Of a DNA stretch of 64,000 bases, positions 37,901 to 51,000 are shown in pieces; the stretch's first letter is position 1; each line of letters begins with the position of its first letter. This DNA is from Chionis minor (lineage: Eukaryota; Chordata; Aves; Charadriiformes; Chionididae): assembly GCA_013398295.1 (NCBI GenBank), contig VZSF01003232.1, forward strand, positions 1 to 64,000, read 5' to 3'. A program made the position numbers and the translations under genes. Below the pieces are notes generated by a model. The model saw only the letters and a program-made list of their open reading frames with translations, searched no databases and was not told the DNA's origin.

Positions 37901-40900
37901 AACAGGCCTTTTAGAAGGAAGTGCTGCTCACATTTATTTTTCTTGAATAAGAGGTAAGATTTTATTAATGCCAACAGTTGCAAGCAATATGTTCAAGATA
38001 CTTGGTAATGCATCTCTATATTACACAGTTAGAGAGAATAACAGAGTCATAAACAAGACAAAATGGACTGCTCTTGAATCAAATACACACAGCAACTGAA
38101 CACCCAGTGAGATATTTTTATGACAGAAAATTTGACATGGTATCCCAAATCCCTGTAAAGAAATAATTCAAGTATGGGTGGAGTAAGTTCTTGGTTATAA
38201 GGGCAACACCTGATTTAAAGAACATGTTAAGCAATGTATTGAATTGGGGAGGTGGTTATCCAGCTGTCATTGGTAAATCTATCAGTATTTACAGCCTCAC
38301 TATTGACTATTACCGTCAAACAATTTAATAACGTATCCTTATTTATATTTGCCTAAAACTTACAGAAATAAGATCTGCGTCTCCTTTCCAAAGAGCCTGA
38401 CCAAGAATATCCCTACTGGAATCAGGCTATACTGGTTATAAACCCAGAGAAGAGCAAAGTAATTTAGCCGAGGCACCCTTTTCCCTCCCTTTATTCATTA
38501 TGAAATGAACTTAATTTCAGAAACATTCCCCCAGACTAACCCACAATACTGTTTTAGTAATTAGTTTGGTGTGTTCAGAGAAAGGAACATAAACCAGCTA
38601 CATAATAGTATGAGATTAACCAGGTAAATTAAGGAAGAAAGAAAGAAAGGAAAAAAAAAAAAAAGAAATTATACTGAACCATGACTTTTCTTCCCACTGC
38701 GCTCTAGTTATGTCTAGCCCAGTCCTATGGGGGAGAAAACAGGGATGAGAGAAGCAGAATAATTTTCTAAATTAAATAGTCACATACTTCCTCTTACGAC
38801 AGGAAGTTTTCAATGGACCATGCTAAATTAATGTACTTTAATGAATTTATAAGCTATGATGCAATGGAAACTTTTAAGCCCCCCTGAAAATTGGACAAGA
38901 AGTAGTGTGAATCCATTCAAACTCTGCCCACAAAACAAAGCAGCTGGATATTTCTGGAAAATAATAGCAGTGAAACAGTTAGGGCACACATTTAAATTGT
39001 CGTATTTTGGCTTTTGGAGTTAAGGCTAAGACAAATTGGCAAATTCCCACCTCCCAGAGTTACTGCTTCAATTTGCTTGCACACTGCAAGAATACTGCAG
39101 CTGATTATACTCAGAAAATAAATCACCCCATCCAGAAGGCTGAAAACTGCAATTTTCCGCCCAGAAACTGAATGTTACGTTGTCCAGAAACTCACAGGAC
39201 TCCTCAGAGAAGTGTTAGTGCAGCATATCAACCACTGCCTGCTGAATCAACTCTTACGGACTCTTAGTTTCTCTTGGGACATTTAGTATGTGTCTACTAC
39301 AATAGGTAGGTGCACAGGAAGAACAGCCTGAGACCACATAAAAGCAACAGCAGTTTCTAAACTCATTTTGACTGTGAAGCAGATGAGACACAAGATGGTT
39401 ATGGGTAAGAACCGAAATGTGTATTGTACCCACCAGGAATCAGAGAAAATGAGTTATACCATATAAGCTTACCATGTGTGCAGATTGCTTACTGACTTCC
39501 TCATTTCCCACCCTGTAGTCCTTTTTGTTTTTAATAAAACATTCTAAGTTTTATCAAAGACGACTGTTACAGCTTTTATCAGTTATGGTACAATTTAAGG
39601 AATATATTTGCTCTTTCTTCTAGTATTCTCAGGATATGTTGTATAAGTCATTATTCTGTTACTTCTCTTTTATGCCTGTTAGGCAAAGGCAGCTGTGTAA
39701 AGCATATCTTGACATTATTTTCTCGGAGAGCAAAGAGGGTTTCATACATTTTGCAGCTGTGCTCCAAATAAAAATGCCTAATTCTGAAATATGCATTTAT
39801 TTTTATTCCTACAGAAGCTGTCACTCTTCTATGACTTGGCTTCCTACTCAAGAAAATATAGTTAAACAAGCTGTAATGAAAGAGCTTCTCTCACTGGGAG
39901 GCCCTTCTAGCATCCAACATATTTCACAATTGTGTTTTCCTAGATACTCTAATTAAATGTGCTTGTTTATAACTCTTCACAGGCAATGTGTTTCCGAACA
40001 CTACCCTAAATATACATCATCATACTCCTTGCTTCTAAATATTTTCAAATTATCATCACTTGTTCTTTGTATCCACTACTTCCCTAAGCTGGAGTTCAAG
40101 TTTGTAGATGGTAATATAAGCGTGGGAGGTATTGGGTGAACTGGTATGTATGGAGACCAAATATACAGCCAGCCATTAACTTTCTGTTTATATATGTTAT
40201 AACACACTATAAATTACAAATGGTAGACTCTGAAGCATACAAAACTAATTTTCATCAAACCAGCACTTTCCATTTATATGTAACTTAGCTGCATACTTGT
40301 TACATAAGAACGGAGGCCGTATACCCTCTAAGCAATACAATAAAACTCAGTCTATGCAAAATTCCTCTCACTTTTATTTCATTTTACTTGCAAGAAAAGG
40401 ACATCGCTGAACTCAGTTCAGGGACTCCAGGACAACTTCACCTGTATCCTTATTGTAGCAGCACCTTTTGGATCTGGTGTAACCATGACCGTTATCTGTT
40501 TTCACCACACTTTTTCCCAGTGGTGACCTGTGATTAACATTGTTCAGCCTTTTGTCTCTTCCTTGTATTGGAATGGCTGATAAAATGTGGGAAAACTCTG
40601 GAGGCAGGTATTTTGGAGAGCTCTGGATTAGAGATTTGATCTGCATAAACCCTGCTGTAAATAAAATCCTACTGACAGTGAAACCCTTACCAAATGCATA
40701 TGCTTTTCAAGAAAAAAGTAGCAAATATTTTTTTCACATATGGCAAACATTCCAGAGTAGTAACACAAGCAGCAATAGATAGGAAGAACAGAAAGAGTAC
40801 GCCAAACAAACAAAAAACCCCAAAACCCTCTTCAGCAATTCTAGACCATTCTTGCCCAAGTCAATCCAGAGAAAGTAAGAGGAGACAGGAGCATTTACAG

Positions 40901-43900
40901 TCGTGACTTCATGAGTGGTCCCCTTAATGGGAGCTTACCATAACTAGCATACTTTTGCAGTGCAAGAATTTCTTTCTGCTATTTACTGCTACAGAATCAG
41001 GGTGCTTCCAGTCATTAGTTGTAGCTGGTTTTGGTGACTGAAATCAGAGGTTCTTATTTCATAACAATTTAATTGCATGATATTTGTTTTAAAAAAAAAA
41101 AAAGAAAAAGAAAAAGAAGTGTAGCACTTCTATCGATTTGGTAATTTTTAAGATAGAACTCTCTCATTTATCAGTTTGACCTGGTATTGAAAAGAGAAAG
41201 TTACTTTGTCCATAACCAAATAACTAAACCAGTTTTATATTTGCAGCTGAATTTTCACTGATTTCCTGATGACCTCTGGAAGTACAACCTATTTCAGTAT
41301 ACAATTGGTTTGGGCCACTTTGCTTTACACCTCAGCCAAGAGTTTGTAAAAAAAACCTGTGGCTTTTTTAGACCACCCTTGGAGACTGCTACAGTGGCTG
41401 AAAACAAGAGGCCATCTCCTTTTTTGAAAACTGAACAACTGCCAATCCAAAAATCAGGCAATAAACTTTCTTGATTAGCAATAGCTGCAATCCATCTTAC
41501 ACCTTTGTTTTTGGGAACAATCATCTCGACATTATAACATTCCATAATGTACTATTTCATTATCATACTAAAACAATAATCACATTAGCAAGGTTCCTGT
41601 CTCCTTTCCTCACATCAAGAGCTACACGCAGATATTCCTTTTAATTGCTTCCAGAGAAATGTCTGGTCCTGCCAATGCAACTGCAACAGACCACTGTGCA
41701 TCTCTGAGTATACCTGACCGCTACACACTGCTCGAATAGACTTTATCAGGGGAAGTCAAACCACTTCAGCCTAAACCATTACAGAAAAAAGTCTGGATTC
41801 ACAAACAACTGTAACAGTCCTCCTCCTGCTTGCAGTGTGACAATGAGCTTACAAAAATGTGCTAGCATCAGCCACTTCTGAAAGCTGTATTGATACACGT
41901 GTGATAAGTATTATTAAGAATGTGGTTCACATTCTTAAGACACCACTCTTAATGCCCACAGAAAGCAAATACTTATGGTTTAGAATGAATAAGAACAACA
42001 ATAATTAGATCTGGACAGATAAGGACAGAAAAATGACAATAAAAGGTATTCTACTTAACAGAGGCCAGCCTAACCACCATAACATAAACCAGAATCATCT
42101 TTGGTAGAAACTTTTTTTTGATAAAGCTGAACATTTTTCAGGTCTAGCTATCTAAAGTTTTCATTGGTTGTTGACTGTATTGGTTCTGTAGAAGCATCAC
42201 TTACAGTCTGTCCTCTCATCATTTCCTGAGTCTCGTACTTCCTCTCTGGGGACTCAGTCAATCTCTGCATTATTATACCATGAAAGATACAACATGCTTT
42301 CTGTGGTCGACTGCAATGCAAGGTCCTCACTGATAATTTGCTGGCTTCAAGGGAAGTCTGCGTGTCGGCTTTAGCAAGACCTGGAACAGCAGTAGTTTAA
42401 GTTTTTGACTCATAAGAACATAAGAGAAGCAACACTGGAACAGATCAAATATCCATCTCTGACAGCAACCAACAGAAAAGAGCATAAGTATGGAAAAGCA
42501 TATACTCTCCCAACTGTGGTTGCAGCACTTCCTGCAGAGGTGGCACCTCAGGTACGTAACAGTCTCCAGCCAATTCTTCAGACTAATTTGTCAAGTCCTT
42601 ACCTGAATTCACACACATTTCAGCATGTACTGCACCCTCTGCCAAGGAGTTCTGCAGCCTAATTGTGGACTTCATGAAATGCAGCATTGTTTTGCTCACA
42701 CTGAATCTACCAGGTGTTAACTTATTTTGATACCTGTTAGTTCATGTTCTTCAGTGGATAAAACAGGTGTTGGCCATCTATTTTCTACACTTCACTTGCA
42801 GTTTTACAAACTTCTACTTTATTCCTCTCTAACCATAACCTGCAAATCATTTCTCTTCTAGGCTGAGTCGTCCTCTCCGCGTATCTAGTCACTGATCCTC
42901 CATTGTAACTAAATGAATTGTTCAGTTGCTTGATAACAAGAAAAAACAAAACTCCAGACTGGCTTTTACTGTGTCACTGGCTTGTAACTCACCTTGAGAT
43001 TATTCCAGTTAACGTCAGCCTCAATGTGAATGAAGTTAAGTCAGAGCAGACCCAAATTAAAACCCAAGCTGGTAACTTATTTAAAAGGATAAACAGATTT
43101 GAACAATGGATAAATAAAGATATCTCCACTGGAATTCTGAGCTAGTCTATTTAGATTGTTTTTTTAAAACAGGAAAAGTGAAGCAGGAAGCATATCTATC
43201 TTCATCATTTCCATATCCACAAGGGATATGGAACAATGATTGTCAATTGCAGTTAGACAACCACAGGAAACTCTGCCTGTAAAGAACCATGTTCAAAAGT
43301 GGAACATAATACCACAATTTCATTTCACACTGACAAAATTCAGACCCTGTGCACATCACCTTTGCAGTTCTGTTGCAAGTCAAGACATTTGTTTAAAGAT
43401 GTCACATCTGCCTCTGTGGGAAATTACAGAAGTTTGCCAGTTTAGAATCAGTAACAGAAAGCTAATCAGGCAAGAAACTAAGTTGTATTCCAGGAAAATG
43501 CAGCGTGCAACAGACTAAGCTGACATATGCTAAGTAGGAAGGTAAACCCAGTACCCTTTGGGGTAGTCAAGAGAAGCAGCAAGTATTTCACACGCGAATT
43601 ACCAGATCAGGTGGAAAAAGGTGCAATGAAAACACGGCTAAAGATAAGAAGGGAAAAAAAAATCCTGGAGAAGATAGAACTCCCTGGTGATTATGATGGG
43701 ACTGATACAAAACTTACCATATCAATCACCCATTGGAGATAGTGTACAGCTGGCAGATTAAGTGTTAAGTGCTGATACAAAACCACAGAAACATGTTTTA
43801 CTTGACTTTATGGTTGCACAGGTTATCCCTAAATGGACTGTTTAATCACGGTTTCAGCCACTTCAAAACAGCAGCAAGGGATAAGTTTGAAATACAACAT

Positions 43901-44284
43901 TGCTAACGTTTTCTAGGATCACCAACACAAAGATGATAAAGGAGTTCAGTAATGGTATGTTGATTCATTAACATGTCTGGAAAACCACTTAATAAGAAAC
44001 AAATCTAATGTAATGGAAGGACTAACCAGTGACTGTCGGAACAGGAAACACTTCTTTGGGTCAATACCACAGGCAAGGACAGCAGCAGTGGTGTCCAGTA
44101 TGTTCTGGCGCAGGACAGCTGGCTCCTTGGGCATGGTGAAAGAATGCATGTCCATAATGCTATATAGCACTGAGCTGCACTCTTCCTGCAAATTCACCCA
44201 GTTCTGAATGGCTCCGAGGTAGTTACCCAGATGAGGCGTCCCAGTTGGCTGGATACCAGAGAAAATCCGATCCACGACCATATT
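25506..44284 (-). CDS. WARS2: Mitochondrial tryptophan--tRNA ligase (WARS2), exons 2-6; 5' exon outside window
   Basis: Charges mitochondrial tRNA-Trp with tryptophan, using ATP, in the mitochondrial matrix; needed for organelle translation. I joined five minus-strand exons with AG/GT borders: 44027-44284, 32527-32607, 30736-30821, 27987-28105 and 25506-25954. They total 993 nt, 330 residues plus a TAG stop, with no frame break. Visible family marks by position in this partial product are GIQPTG at 10-15, the HIGH equivalent HLGN at 18-21, GEDQ at 149-152 and KMSKS at 196-200. From memory the human protein is about 360 residues, and its first ~30-35 (targeting peptide) come from exon 1. That exon is not found here, so the first 30 or so residues are missing. 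The neighbour in other vertebrates is TBX15 on the 3' side, same strand. All core catalytic motifs are intact, so this reads as a working gene rather than a processed copy. The family call is firm; exon borders are inferred by eye from splice consensus and reading frame. Confidence 0.96.
25955..27986 (-). other. WARS2: WARS2 intron 5
   Basis: This 2.0-kb intron lies between the GEDQ and KMSKS exons, with GTGAGC...AAG borders on the minus strand. It contains unique sequence and a short C run near 27024; no gene or clear repeat seen. Confidence 0.88.
27987..28105 (-). CDS. WARS2: WARS2 exon 5 (GEDQ exon)
   Basis: This exon is 119 nt. The acceptor is TTTTATTAAAAG before GTCGACACATG and the donor is GTGAGC after GCCATTTTAA. 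Its first base completes the Lys codon of exon 4, and its last base is joined to GT of exon 6 to make Ser. It encodes [19 protein letters not shown], then [27 protein letters not shown] contacts substrates in bacterial-type TrpRS enzymes. Confidence 0.95.
28106..30735 (-). other. WARS2: WARS2 intron 4
   Basis: This 2.6-kb intron has GTAAGA...AAG borders. It contains one ancient CR1 fragment around 28651-28920; the rest is unique AT-rich sequence without recognisable genes. Confidence 0.85.
28651..28920 (-). mobile_element. Ancient CR1 LINE 3'-end fragment
   Basis: The plus strand matches the reverse complement of an old sauropsid CR1 3' region. CATAGA...GGATCAAAGGATCATTTGATC-like ends are followed by GGTGAAGAATCCATTAC and AGTTAATCATACTCACT. 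Order agrees with the consensus recalled from memory; divergence is high. Confidence 0.62.
30736..30821 (-). CDS. WARS2: WARS2 exon 4
   Basis: This exon is 86 nt, starting in phase 0 and ending two bases into a codon. The acceptor is TTTGCAAACAG before ATGAAGCG and the donor is GTAAGAG after CTGTACAA. It encodes [20 protein letters not shown] then QAADILLYK, with the final Lys codon completed by the G of the next exon. [16 protein letters not shown] is the strongly conserved tryptophan-pocket region of bacterial-type TrpRS, so this short exon is secure. The first residues after the splice are the least conserved. Confidence 0.94.
30822..32526 (-). other. WARS2: WARS2 intron 3
   Basis: This 1.7-kb intron has GTATGG...CAG borders. 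It contains unique AT-rich sequence; no gene or clear repeat seen. Confidence 0.86.
32527..32607 (-). CDS. WARS2: WARS2 exon 3
   Basis: This exon is 81 nt, exactly 27 codons, and too short to stand out as an open reading frame. The acceptor is CTTCCAG before GTTCCAGAGC and the donor is GTATGG after CAGTGGAAG. It encodes [13 protein letters not shown], then [14 protein letters not shown], which aligns residue for residue with the human segment beginning VSEHTQLSWIL and ending HQWK (from memory). Phase agrees with both neighbouring exons. Confidence 0.93.
34904..35455 (-). mobile_element. Ancient CR1 LINE 3'-end fragment
   Basis: It begins with ACATAAGAACGTAAGAAA, the reverse complement of the ancient CR1 tail. 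It continues with CCATGAATATGTCTAATCC, CTTCACAACATCATGTGGCA, and a late block resembling the antisense of the CR1 ORF2 end (CTTCTAAGC and downstream). The run of matches is colinear over about 550 bp. Confidence 0.75.
35465..35488. repeat. (TCTAA)n pentamer microsatellite
   Basis: Nearly five head-to-tail copies of a TCTAA unit, directly after the CR1 fragment. Confidence 0.85.
38635..38670. repeat. GAAA/poly-A purine run
   Basis: GAAAGAAAGAAAGG followed by about 14 A; simple purine tract in WARS2 intron 2. Confidence 0.8.
41090..41120. repeat. Poly-A / (GAAAAA)n run
   Basis: About 13 A followed by repeated GAAAAA units; simple repeat in WARS2 intron 2. Confidence 0.8.
42411..42905 (-). mobile_element. 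Ancient CR1 LINE 3'-end fragment
   Basis: It begins CATAAGAACATAAGAGAAGC and ACTGGAACAGATCAAATATC, the antisense tail of an old CR1. It continues through CTCTGCCAAGGAGTTCTGCA and ends with TTTCTCTTCTAGGCTGAG, the antisense of the conserved CR1 ORF2 end. Same family type and orientation as the copy at 34904-35455, but the two are highly diverged from one another. Confidence 0.72.
44027..44284 (-). CDS. WARS2: WARS2 exon 2 (HIGH-motif exon)
   Basis: This exon is 258 nt, phase 0 at both ends, 86 codons. The acceptor is ...TTTGTAACAG before AATATGGTC and the donor is GTTAGT after ...CAGTCACTG. It encodes the start of the Rossmann-fold catalytic domain, with GIQPTG followed by [14 protein letters not shown] is the ATP-binding HIGH signature of this family. 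An ATG stands at codon 2 of the exon, but it lies inside conserved sequence just before the catalytic fold. The true start is expected in an upstream exon that supplies the mitochondrial targeting peptide. Confidence 0.95.
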
Positions 44285-44869
44285 CTGTTACAAAGCAATG
44301 GTAAAATTAACACATGCGGTTTTTTACAGATTATTTTAAATTTTAAAGTCATTAATAAAGCCTCACTTATGCCTGTCTATTCACTCCTCCTGTCAGTGTA
44401 TTAATGTATAAATTACCTCAGGATTGACTAAAACAAATTGCAGTTAAGTTGGTCAAAATACTCTTATCTCACTGCAGAGAGACTGACAACTAGTGTAATT
44501 TTAAGCTGTCACAATGCATATGCAAATGAACATAGCTATAAACAAGATCAGTAAAAATAAGGTCTCAGAAATCAAGTGGTAGATTCTTTCATCCTTTTTG
44601 CACCAAAGCTGTATACTTCTCTTGAGTACATTATCCACTCTGATACAGAAACTTAGGATCACAGTGTAGAGAAATACAAACATTTTTGTTGTGAACATAT
44701 GCAATATCCAAGTAGATTGCGATCTGAACTCCATGAACACTGAAATCTTATTTTTCTAGCTGCAAAGACATTTTGAGCGGCTCCTGAAAGACACCTAGTC
44801 CTTGACTCAAAGGCCAAGAATAATGAAAAAGATTATCAAAGTTCTGATACTACCTATCTTGGTAGCAGT

Positions 44870-45065
44870 AGGGTTTCCAAAAGGGCTGTACAAAGAAATA
44901 CTGCTATAGCTCAAGATCACACCTGGAATGCTGTGGATGCATCAGTACCAGTAAAATGTCAACATCTGAAGAGAGTTCATAGAGAAGCAGCAAAAAATGA
45001 CTAAGAAGCTGAGGTTGAGAGCAAAGATTAAAAAGCTTAAAACATGTATAGCTTGGCTAAGTGAC
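44870..45065 (+). mobile_element. Ancient CR1 LINE ORF2-end fragment
   Basis: Sense-strand match to the end of CR1 ORF2: CACACCTGGAATGCTGTG, then AAGAGAGTTCATAGAGAAGC and AGCAAAAAATGACTAAG, then TATAGCTTGGCTAAG. These follow the family order ("leucine-glutamate-tyrosine-cysteine" region, then the basic helix). Frame is broken. Confidence 0.68.
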
Positions 45066-48000
45066 AGTTACCATCTTGGAAAGTTTGTTTTCCTGCATCC
45101 CAGCCCTCCATCTGACCATTTTCTCACTGGCCCAAGCTGTCAGCATATGATCAATTACCTCCCCAGCCTTTCCAAGGAATTCCACCATATTCAGAAACTA
45201 ACTCAGCAATGTTTTATGTGAAAATGCTTGTTATGTGCCAAGTTGTAAGAGCATGCAAGACTGCTCAACTTATAAATGAGGGTCCCACCAACCTCAGCAG
45301 GGAGTCCCAGTCACAAAGCTGCACAATACAAACCCTCAGACTCTGTTGTGGGGCAGGAACATCAACTTCATTATGCCTCTGGCTGCATTATGTTTTTCGT
45401 GCTAAATTTTATAAGCAACATCTATAACAAAGTAGAGAGAATTTATTTATTGATGTGGCCCATTCTAATTTCTATGAATCCTTATAAATGTATAGGGGAG
45501 AAAAAAAAAGACAAATCATACAACTACGAAACCACACAAAATGGCAGTAAAAGTCAAGGCCAAGTATCATTATTTTTAATTATTAAAAAAAGACTTCAAA
45601 ATGACTTAATTAATTTTGACTCAGATTCAAGAAAAATTAATGAGAAAGTGTTTCCAAGTGGAATAGGAATCTTTTTTTTTTAAAAAAAAATTATCCAGAG
45701 TTCAGAAAAGCCTAGCCCATTTCCTTCAAAATTTGCTGAAAAAATCTCTTTGCTTTCAAAGTAAGCCTGCTTTTCAGATCAAGACAATTTTCTCACCCGA
45801 TGTTTAAGCGTTTGTGCTAACAGGCAAGAGCAAGTTTAGGCTAGCAGCATGCTAATTTCTCCTGCTCACATAAATGCCTACACACATAGGTCCAGGTGGT
45901 AACCCACTCACCCCATCCCAAGTATCTGCTTAACTTCTAGGTATACTCTTGAGTCAGTTTCTAGGTGCTCTTGGAGAACCTCCAGCATAGGAGCTGCAAG
46001 GTAGTCACTGTAATGAAAAGCACACTATTTCCTCTAACAGCAATTCTAACTTCCAGTTCTTGTGCTCCAGTTCTTGACCACCCATGCCTGTCTTCTCCAT
46101 TACACAAAAATGGAATTATGCTACTCAATTCCTTGTTTGCCATTTGATTGCTTGTTTTTCTAGGAACCTACATCAGAGCATTCATCACCACTCGCAGAAC
46201 CCCCTCACCTCCCACTGAGCTACCACCTGGCCCAAGGACTGCAGCCAGCTTTTTTTAACACTGAGAAGGGCCAGGTGCTCACCTAGGGAAGGAGGCATAC
46301 AGAATCCCAACATACATAAATTAAATGAAGTCTCGTAGGCACTTGAGATTCACTGGGCTTCAGAGCTGTGCTTCTATTATTAAGGGTGTAGAACAGTTGC
46401 TAGGCAATGCAACAGGTACTTCACAGGCATAACTTTTGCTTCCTGTGTTACTGTTCTTCACCAAGAGAATAAGAGCTTGAGAAGAAAAAAGGCTGTAAAT
46501 AGATGATTGCTAAGATGGCATTCTGCCCCTACAGGGATCCCAGAACAGCTGGTTGTTTGTCAGAGCACATTTCTTCTTCTTATCTCCCTGTCTCCCCTCA
46601 CTCAGTTCAAATCCTGATGCTCCTTCCCGTAATTATTTCTCTCCACGGTGCCTCCTGCTTTCCACTGCCCATTTATATGCTTGTTTAACCACACTTTTCT
46701 GCAAAGGCTATAGCTTCTTAAAGCCCTGCTCTCCATTTTCTTACCAGATAGTTTCATCAGGGAAGCTGTATTCCTGTGTTCTTCCTCCACTCCTGCTTCC
46801 CTACCCCCTGCTTCCCAGAAGAGCTCTTGCATGGTGTATCAAGACAGTAAGGAGCCACAGAGTATGCCATATGGTAAGGAAGCTGTTACTGCCTTGACTC
46901 CACTGATTTTATATGTGTTTCCTACCTGCACTGCTAGAATAGCTAAGAAACTTAATGATGTTCTAGAAATCCACTATGGATGTGCAAACAGAGTATGTTA
47001 GGATGACCATGTTAAAGCATGGTGCAGAAACATGCACATCATTCAACTGCACTCTAGGTAAAGACACCATCACCTGAAATGTCTCCTGATGTTATTGCTT
47101 CTTTCCTTTGGAACCCTAAAGCTAGTGCTACTTCAGTGCAGAAACAGCTCTACTCTCTTGGGTAACTGTCTGTTACACCAGAAGGCATGAATCTTTGTGC
47201 AGTCAGCACAGATGAGCTTGCATGTGATGACGATGATGAAGATGAGCTTGACCTTCAGCCTGTGGAGAACAGCTCTGCCTACAAGCCCTGTCAGTCCCCA
47301 AGTCGTGCAGACTGCATTCCCTTGCAGCCACAGTCCCTTCTTCATATGCTTCCCATGACATGTTTTTTGTCTGCCCTTTCCCCTTCCCAGATCACTGTAG
47401 ATTAAGTCACTGTAAACATAGCTGAGGTATTGGCAAAATTAAGTCTGCTAATTTGAGAATCATACACTCAAATAGATAGTACAAACGCAATAGAGACATT
47501 TAAGTAGGTACTTTGAGAATGTTTTTCACCAAGAAAATACAAGGTATCAGTGTTTCAACATACACTAAACATTCAAATTCTGTACTAACTCTATATATTT
47601 GAAAGGTAACAATGAGCTAATTAAAGGTAGGCTTATTGCAACACTACATAAGTTAGCATCCGGTGACACACATTGCATGTTGGAAAGAAAATAATCAAGT
47701 ACAATGGAAAATGGAAATGGTTTTATATAAACAGATAACAAAGTTCTTTGTCTATCCAGTAAAGAGTATACCTGTGAAAGCAAGCATGGCATCTTTAACG
47801 GTGCTTGTACATTCAAATGATAAACAACTACTTATAAAAGGCTTGTTCAGTATACAGGCAATAAACATCAAGTTAAACATGAGAAACAAACAGTAGCAGT
47901 ATTATACTGAGTCTAAGCTCAGCAATTACTTAGCCTAAGCATGGAATTTGCAGAAACAAGTAAATCCAATAATGAAAACTGAGCTAGGCTGGACCTGGGT

Positions 48001-51000
48001 AAAGCACTAGCAAATACATTACAAAGAACAAACCCGCACAGGCTCCCAGCTGAGGGACCAGTTGACTAGAAGTCTTTCATCTTTAACTCCTTTGATTCCA
48101 TTTAACAACATAAAGCACAGATTACAGCAAACAGGGTGGTATGAAATATTCCATTGTGTTAGCAGAAGTCTATATTAAAAAAAGCCCACACAAAACACCC
48201 TTAAATGAATCTTGGATTTCCAGCACTAAAAATATACAGAGAACATTGCTCCTTTGGACAGAGTTTATGTTCCCTGTTTGTTCACTCCGTGAGAAGCAGC
48301 GGGCAGCATAGCAGCGTGGCAGGGGAGTTCTGCCTGGTACCATGAAATCATAGGGCTGGAATGCAGTTCAATGGAGCTGTTAGGTCAGGGGATGGGAGCT
48401 GTGTGCTCGAAAGTACTGGAGTTGGAAAAGGATAAAAACAAAAGAGTGAAGACTTCCCAATGGAGCAGAGTGAAAGCCACAAGACATGCAGCTACAGCCC
48501 ACAGGCACTCACTCATTCAGACATCTGTAGTAAGCACAGTGTGAGGCTGCTGTTCGTATGTTTAACTCTGTGTGGTGTGTGCACCTACACCAGTAGTGCT
48601 GCACGTTAATCTTCACTCCTGTAAAGAGCGTGGCATCTGACAGATGTTTCAACATCCACTATTTGTTTTCTCTCAATAAGACTTCTGCACGGCAATTCCG
48701 AACACGACAGTGCATTTCTCAGCAATATTTCTAAATGAAGCTTAGGCTCAAACCCATTAACATTCAGGTGTTCTCTACCCAACCTCCCTTTTCATGATGA
48801 GATGAACAACTGCTGCTCCTTATACTGAAAAACTGTCCATGTCCAACTGTTTGCTGCTCTCAAACAGTCAGGAATAAGCATTGCATTCTTGTCATTCCTG
48901 CCTCCTCAGAGCAGGATGGCTAAAGCTTGTCCCCAACACCCTGCAGTATGGCCACATCCATTTTCAATGCAAAAGAGTATACTGGAAAAGATGACAGCTT
49001 CCAAAATCCAATGGTGCTCTCTTGGACCCAAGCAGAGCTTTTCTCATACACAACACCTGTAGTAAGGAGAGCTACAATAGTCCAGGCCTCAATTCACTGG
49101 AGTCAAAACCAAACTCAGTCCCTGCTCGCGAGACAAATATGCCAGAACTGGAGAACACACCGAAGTTGCTCAAGTTAAGGAAATCCTATCTGCATGTCTC
49201 CTAAACACCATCACAAACAGCTTTATTTTTAAAGGAAAGGTGGTGTTACCAGCTTGCTTGTCTAATCGAAAGAATTTTATGAAAGAATACTAGTCCAGTC
49301 AACTTGATGCTGTTCAGTTATACAGAGAAATGTATGTATAATACAAAACTTTCTCATGTTATTAATGACATGGGCAGACTGACTTGAAGATCCCTGAATC
49401 TTACATCTTTGAAGACCACCAAATCTTTAAAGGAAACATGCAAACTGCCTAAAATTCATACTCACAAAAATTTCCAAAGCAAAAATTCTTTAAAGAAGGG
49501 GGGGACTCAAAAAATACAGCTACCTTTGAATGAGTTTCAGTTTGGTTCTTGCCCTTAGTGGGCAGTATTTTCATATACTAAAAAAATGGTCAGCCATTCT
49601 ATATCAGAAAAGAACACCTTTCACTTTTGTGGGAAATCCAGAGAAGGACAATTGATTTTAGGGGTTAACGTTCACCTCAGAAAGGAGACACAGGACTCTC
49701 TTGTCTGTTAAAGAGCACACAGAGAAGCTTCCAAGCTCTTCTGCAGTCCAGCAGCACTAAACCCTAAAAGCAGCTATGCTGTTCTTTGGATGCTGGTAGC
49801 TGGACATATTGCATTTCCAATTGTGTTTAAAAGCTTTTTTGCAACCTCCAGAGCAATGCCATATGCTCCTTAAACCATCTGCAGCTGTAGAAAAAGTTTG
49901 ACAATAAAGTTTCTCTATTTCATTCCATGACTTTCAGCTGACTCAAATTTACTTTGTTAATAACCTCTAATTTAGACATCTGTACAATCTGAAGTACATA
50001 TTACTCTGATATCTAAACAATGCAATAGCTACAAGACATCTTTAAAAAAAACTAAGGATCTAACGAACATTTTCACACTTAAAACCTGAAATTAAAATAT
50101 TAATAGTTACCTTCGAAAAAACTGTGAAAACATGCCTGTCTTAAAAATTAAACATTAGGGAGTCTGGAAAGTCAGAGTTCAAGATTCCTCTAAAAACAAG
50201 CACGGAAGTGTACAACTAACCATAATCTAGAATTGGTTTTCCAAACTAAAAATCAAGTGGAAAGCAAAAGACAACCCCATTGCTGAAAGCATTTTATTGT
50301 GTCACTGACCGTAAAGTTACAGGTCTCCTTCCATGAGCTCAGCACCACATCTGCAACATTTAAAATGGTAAGTCTCCCTTTGTTTATTAGCATAAGAAAC
50401 CACCTCTGCCTCCTTTAAAATTACAGGAAGTTACCCTTTTTCATTTTGTTTTTATTTTTAAAAGATTTTTAAGACTTCACCAGGAAGATTTGTTGCTGTT
50501 GTTTTTAAACTGATCGGGATAAGCACCAGGGAAACTCAGGCATGAAACTCCATACTGAAACACAAACCATGGATATAAAATACAGCTATTTGGAGAAGTA
50601 ACTAGTGATTTGGGAAGCCTCAAATTGTATTCATTCAAAAGAAGAAACCAATTCAGGTCTCTGAAAGCGCTGAGAATCCACACTGAGAAGATCCATGCAG
50701 ATCAAAACATCCCATGTCACTAGCTGATTCTTAGTATCCTGACTATACTTTTCATGTTTAGCTTTATGAATTCTGTGACAGCTGAATACAAGTATTTACC
50801 TGATTTGCCTGGCATGGTCAACAAAAAACTGCTTCTCAAATTTGTAGTAAAAATCAGTCATAATGCAGTTCCTCCACTTCACAAAAGAAGTTACACAAAT
50901 AAAATCAAGTGAAACCATTCACAGGACTTAAGTTTTCAAAGCCTCTTTTCTTTATAACTCCACATAAATATTGCCATCATAGACTTGAAATGACAGCAGA

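Larger units (their letters stand above)
32608..44026 (-). other. WARS2: WARS2 intron 2
   Basis: This intron is 11.4 kb with GTTAGT...CAG borders. It holds two minus-oriented ancient CR1 3' ends (34904-35455 and 42411-42905) and purine-rich simple runs at about 38635-38670 and 41090-41120. Reading frames inside are short and unrecognised. The remainder shows nothing I can support as a gene. Confidence 0.85.

Noticed and set aside
41294..41545. Minus-strand 83-codon frame of balanced composition in WARS2 intron 2.
   Set aside because: Reads more protein-like than its neighbours but matches no family I know and has no splice or promoter context; length is compatible with chance.
46602..46620. 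GTTCAAATCC, a possible tRNA B box.
   Set aside because: No A box, acceptor stem or cloverleaf can be formed around it.
48335..48400. CCATGAAATCATAGGGCTGG, resembling a CR1 antisense tail.
   Set aside because: Only about 25 bases look similar and the flanks do not continue the family sequence.
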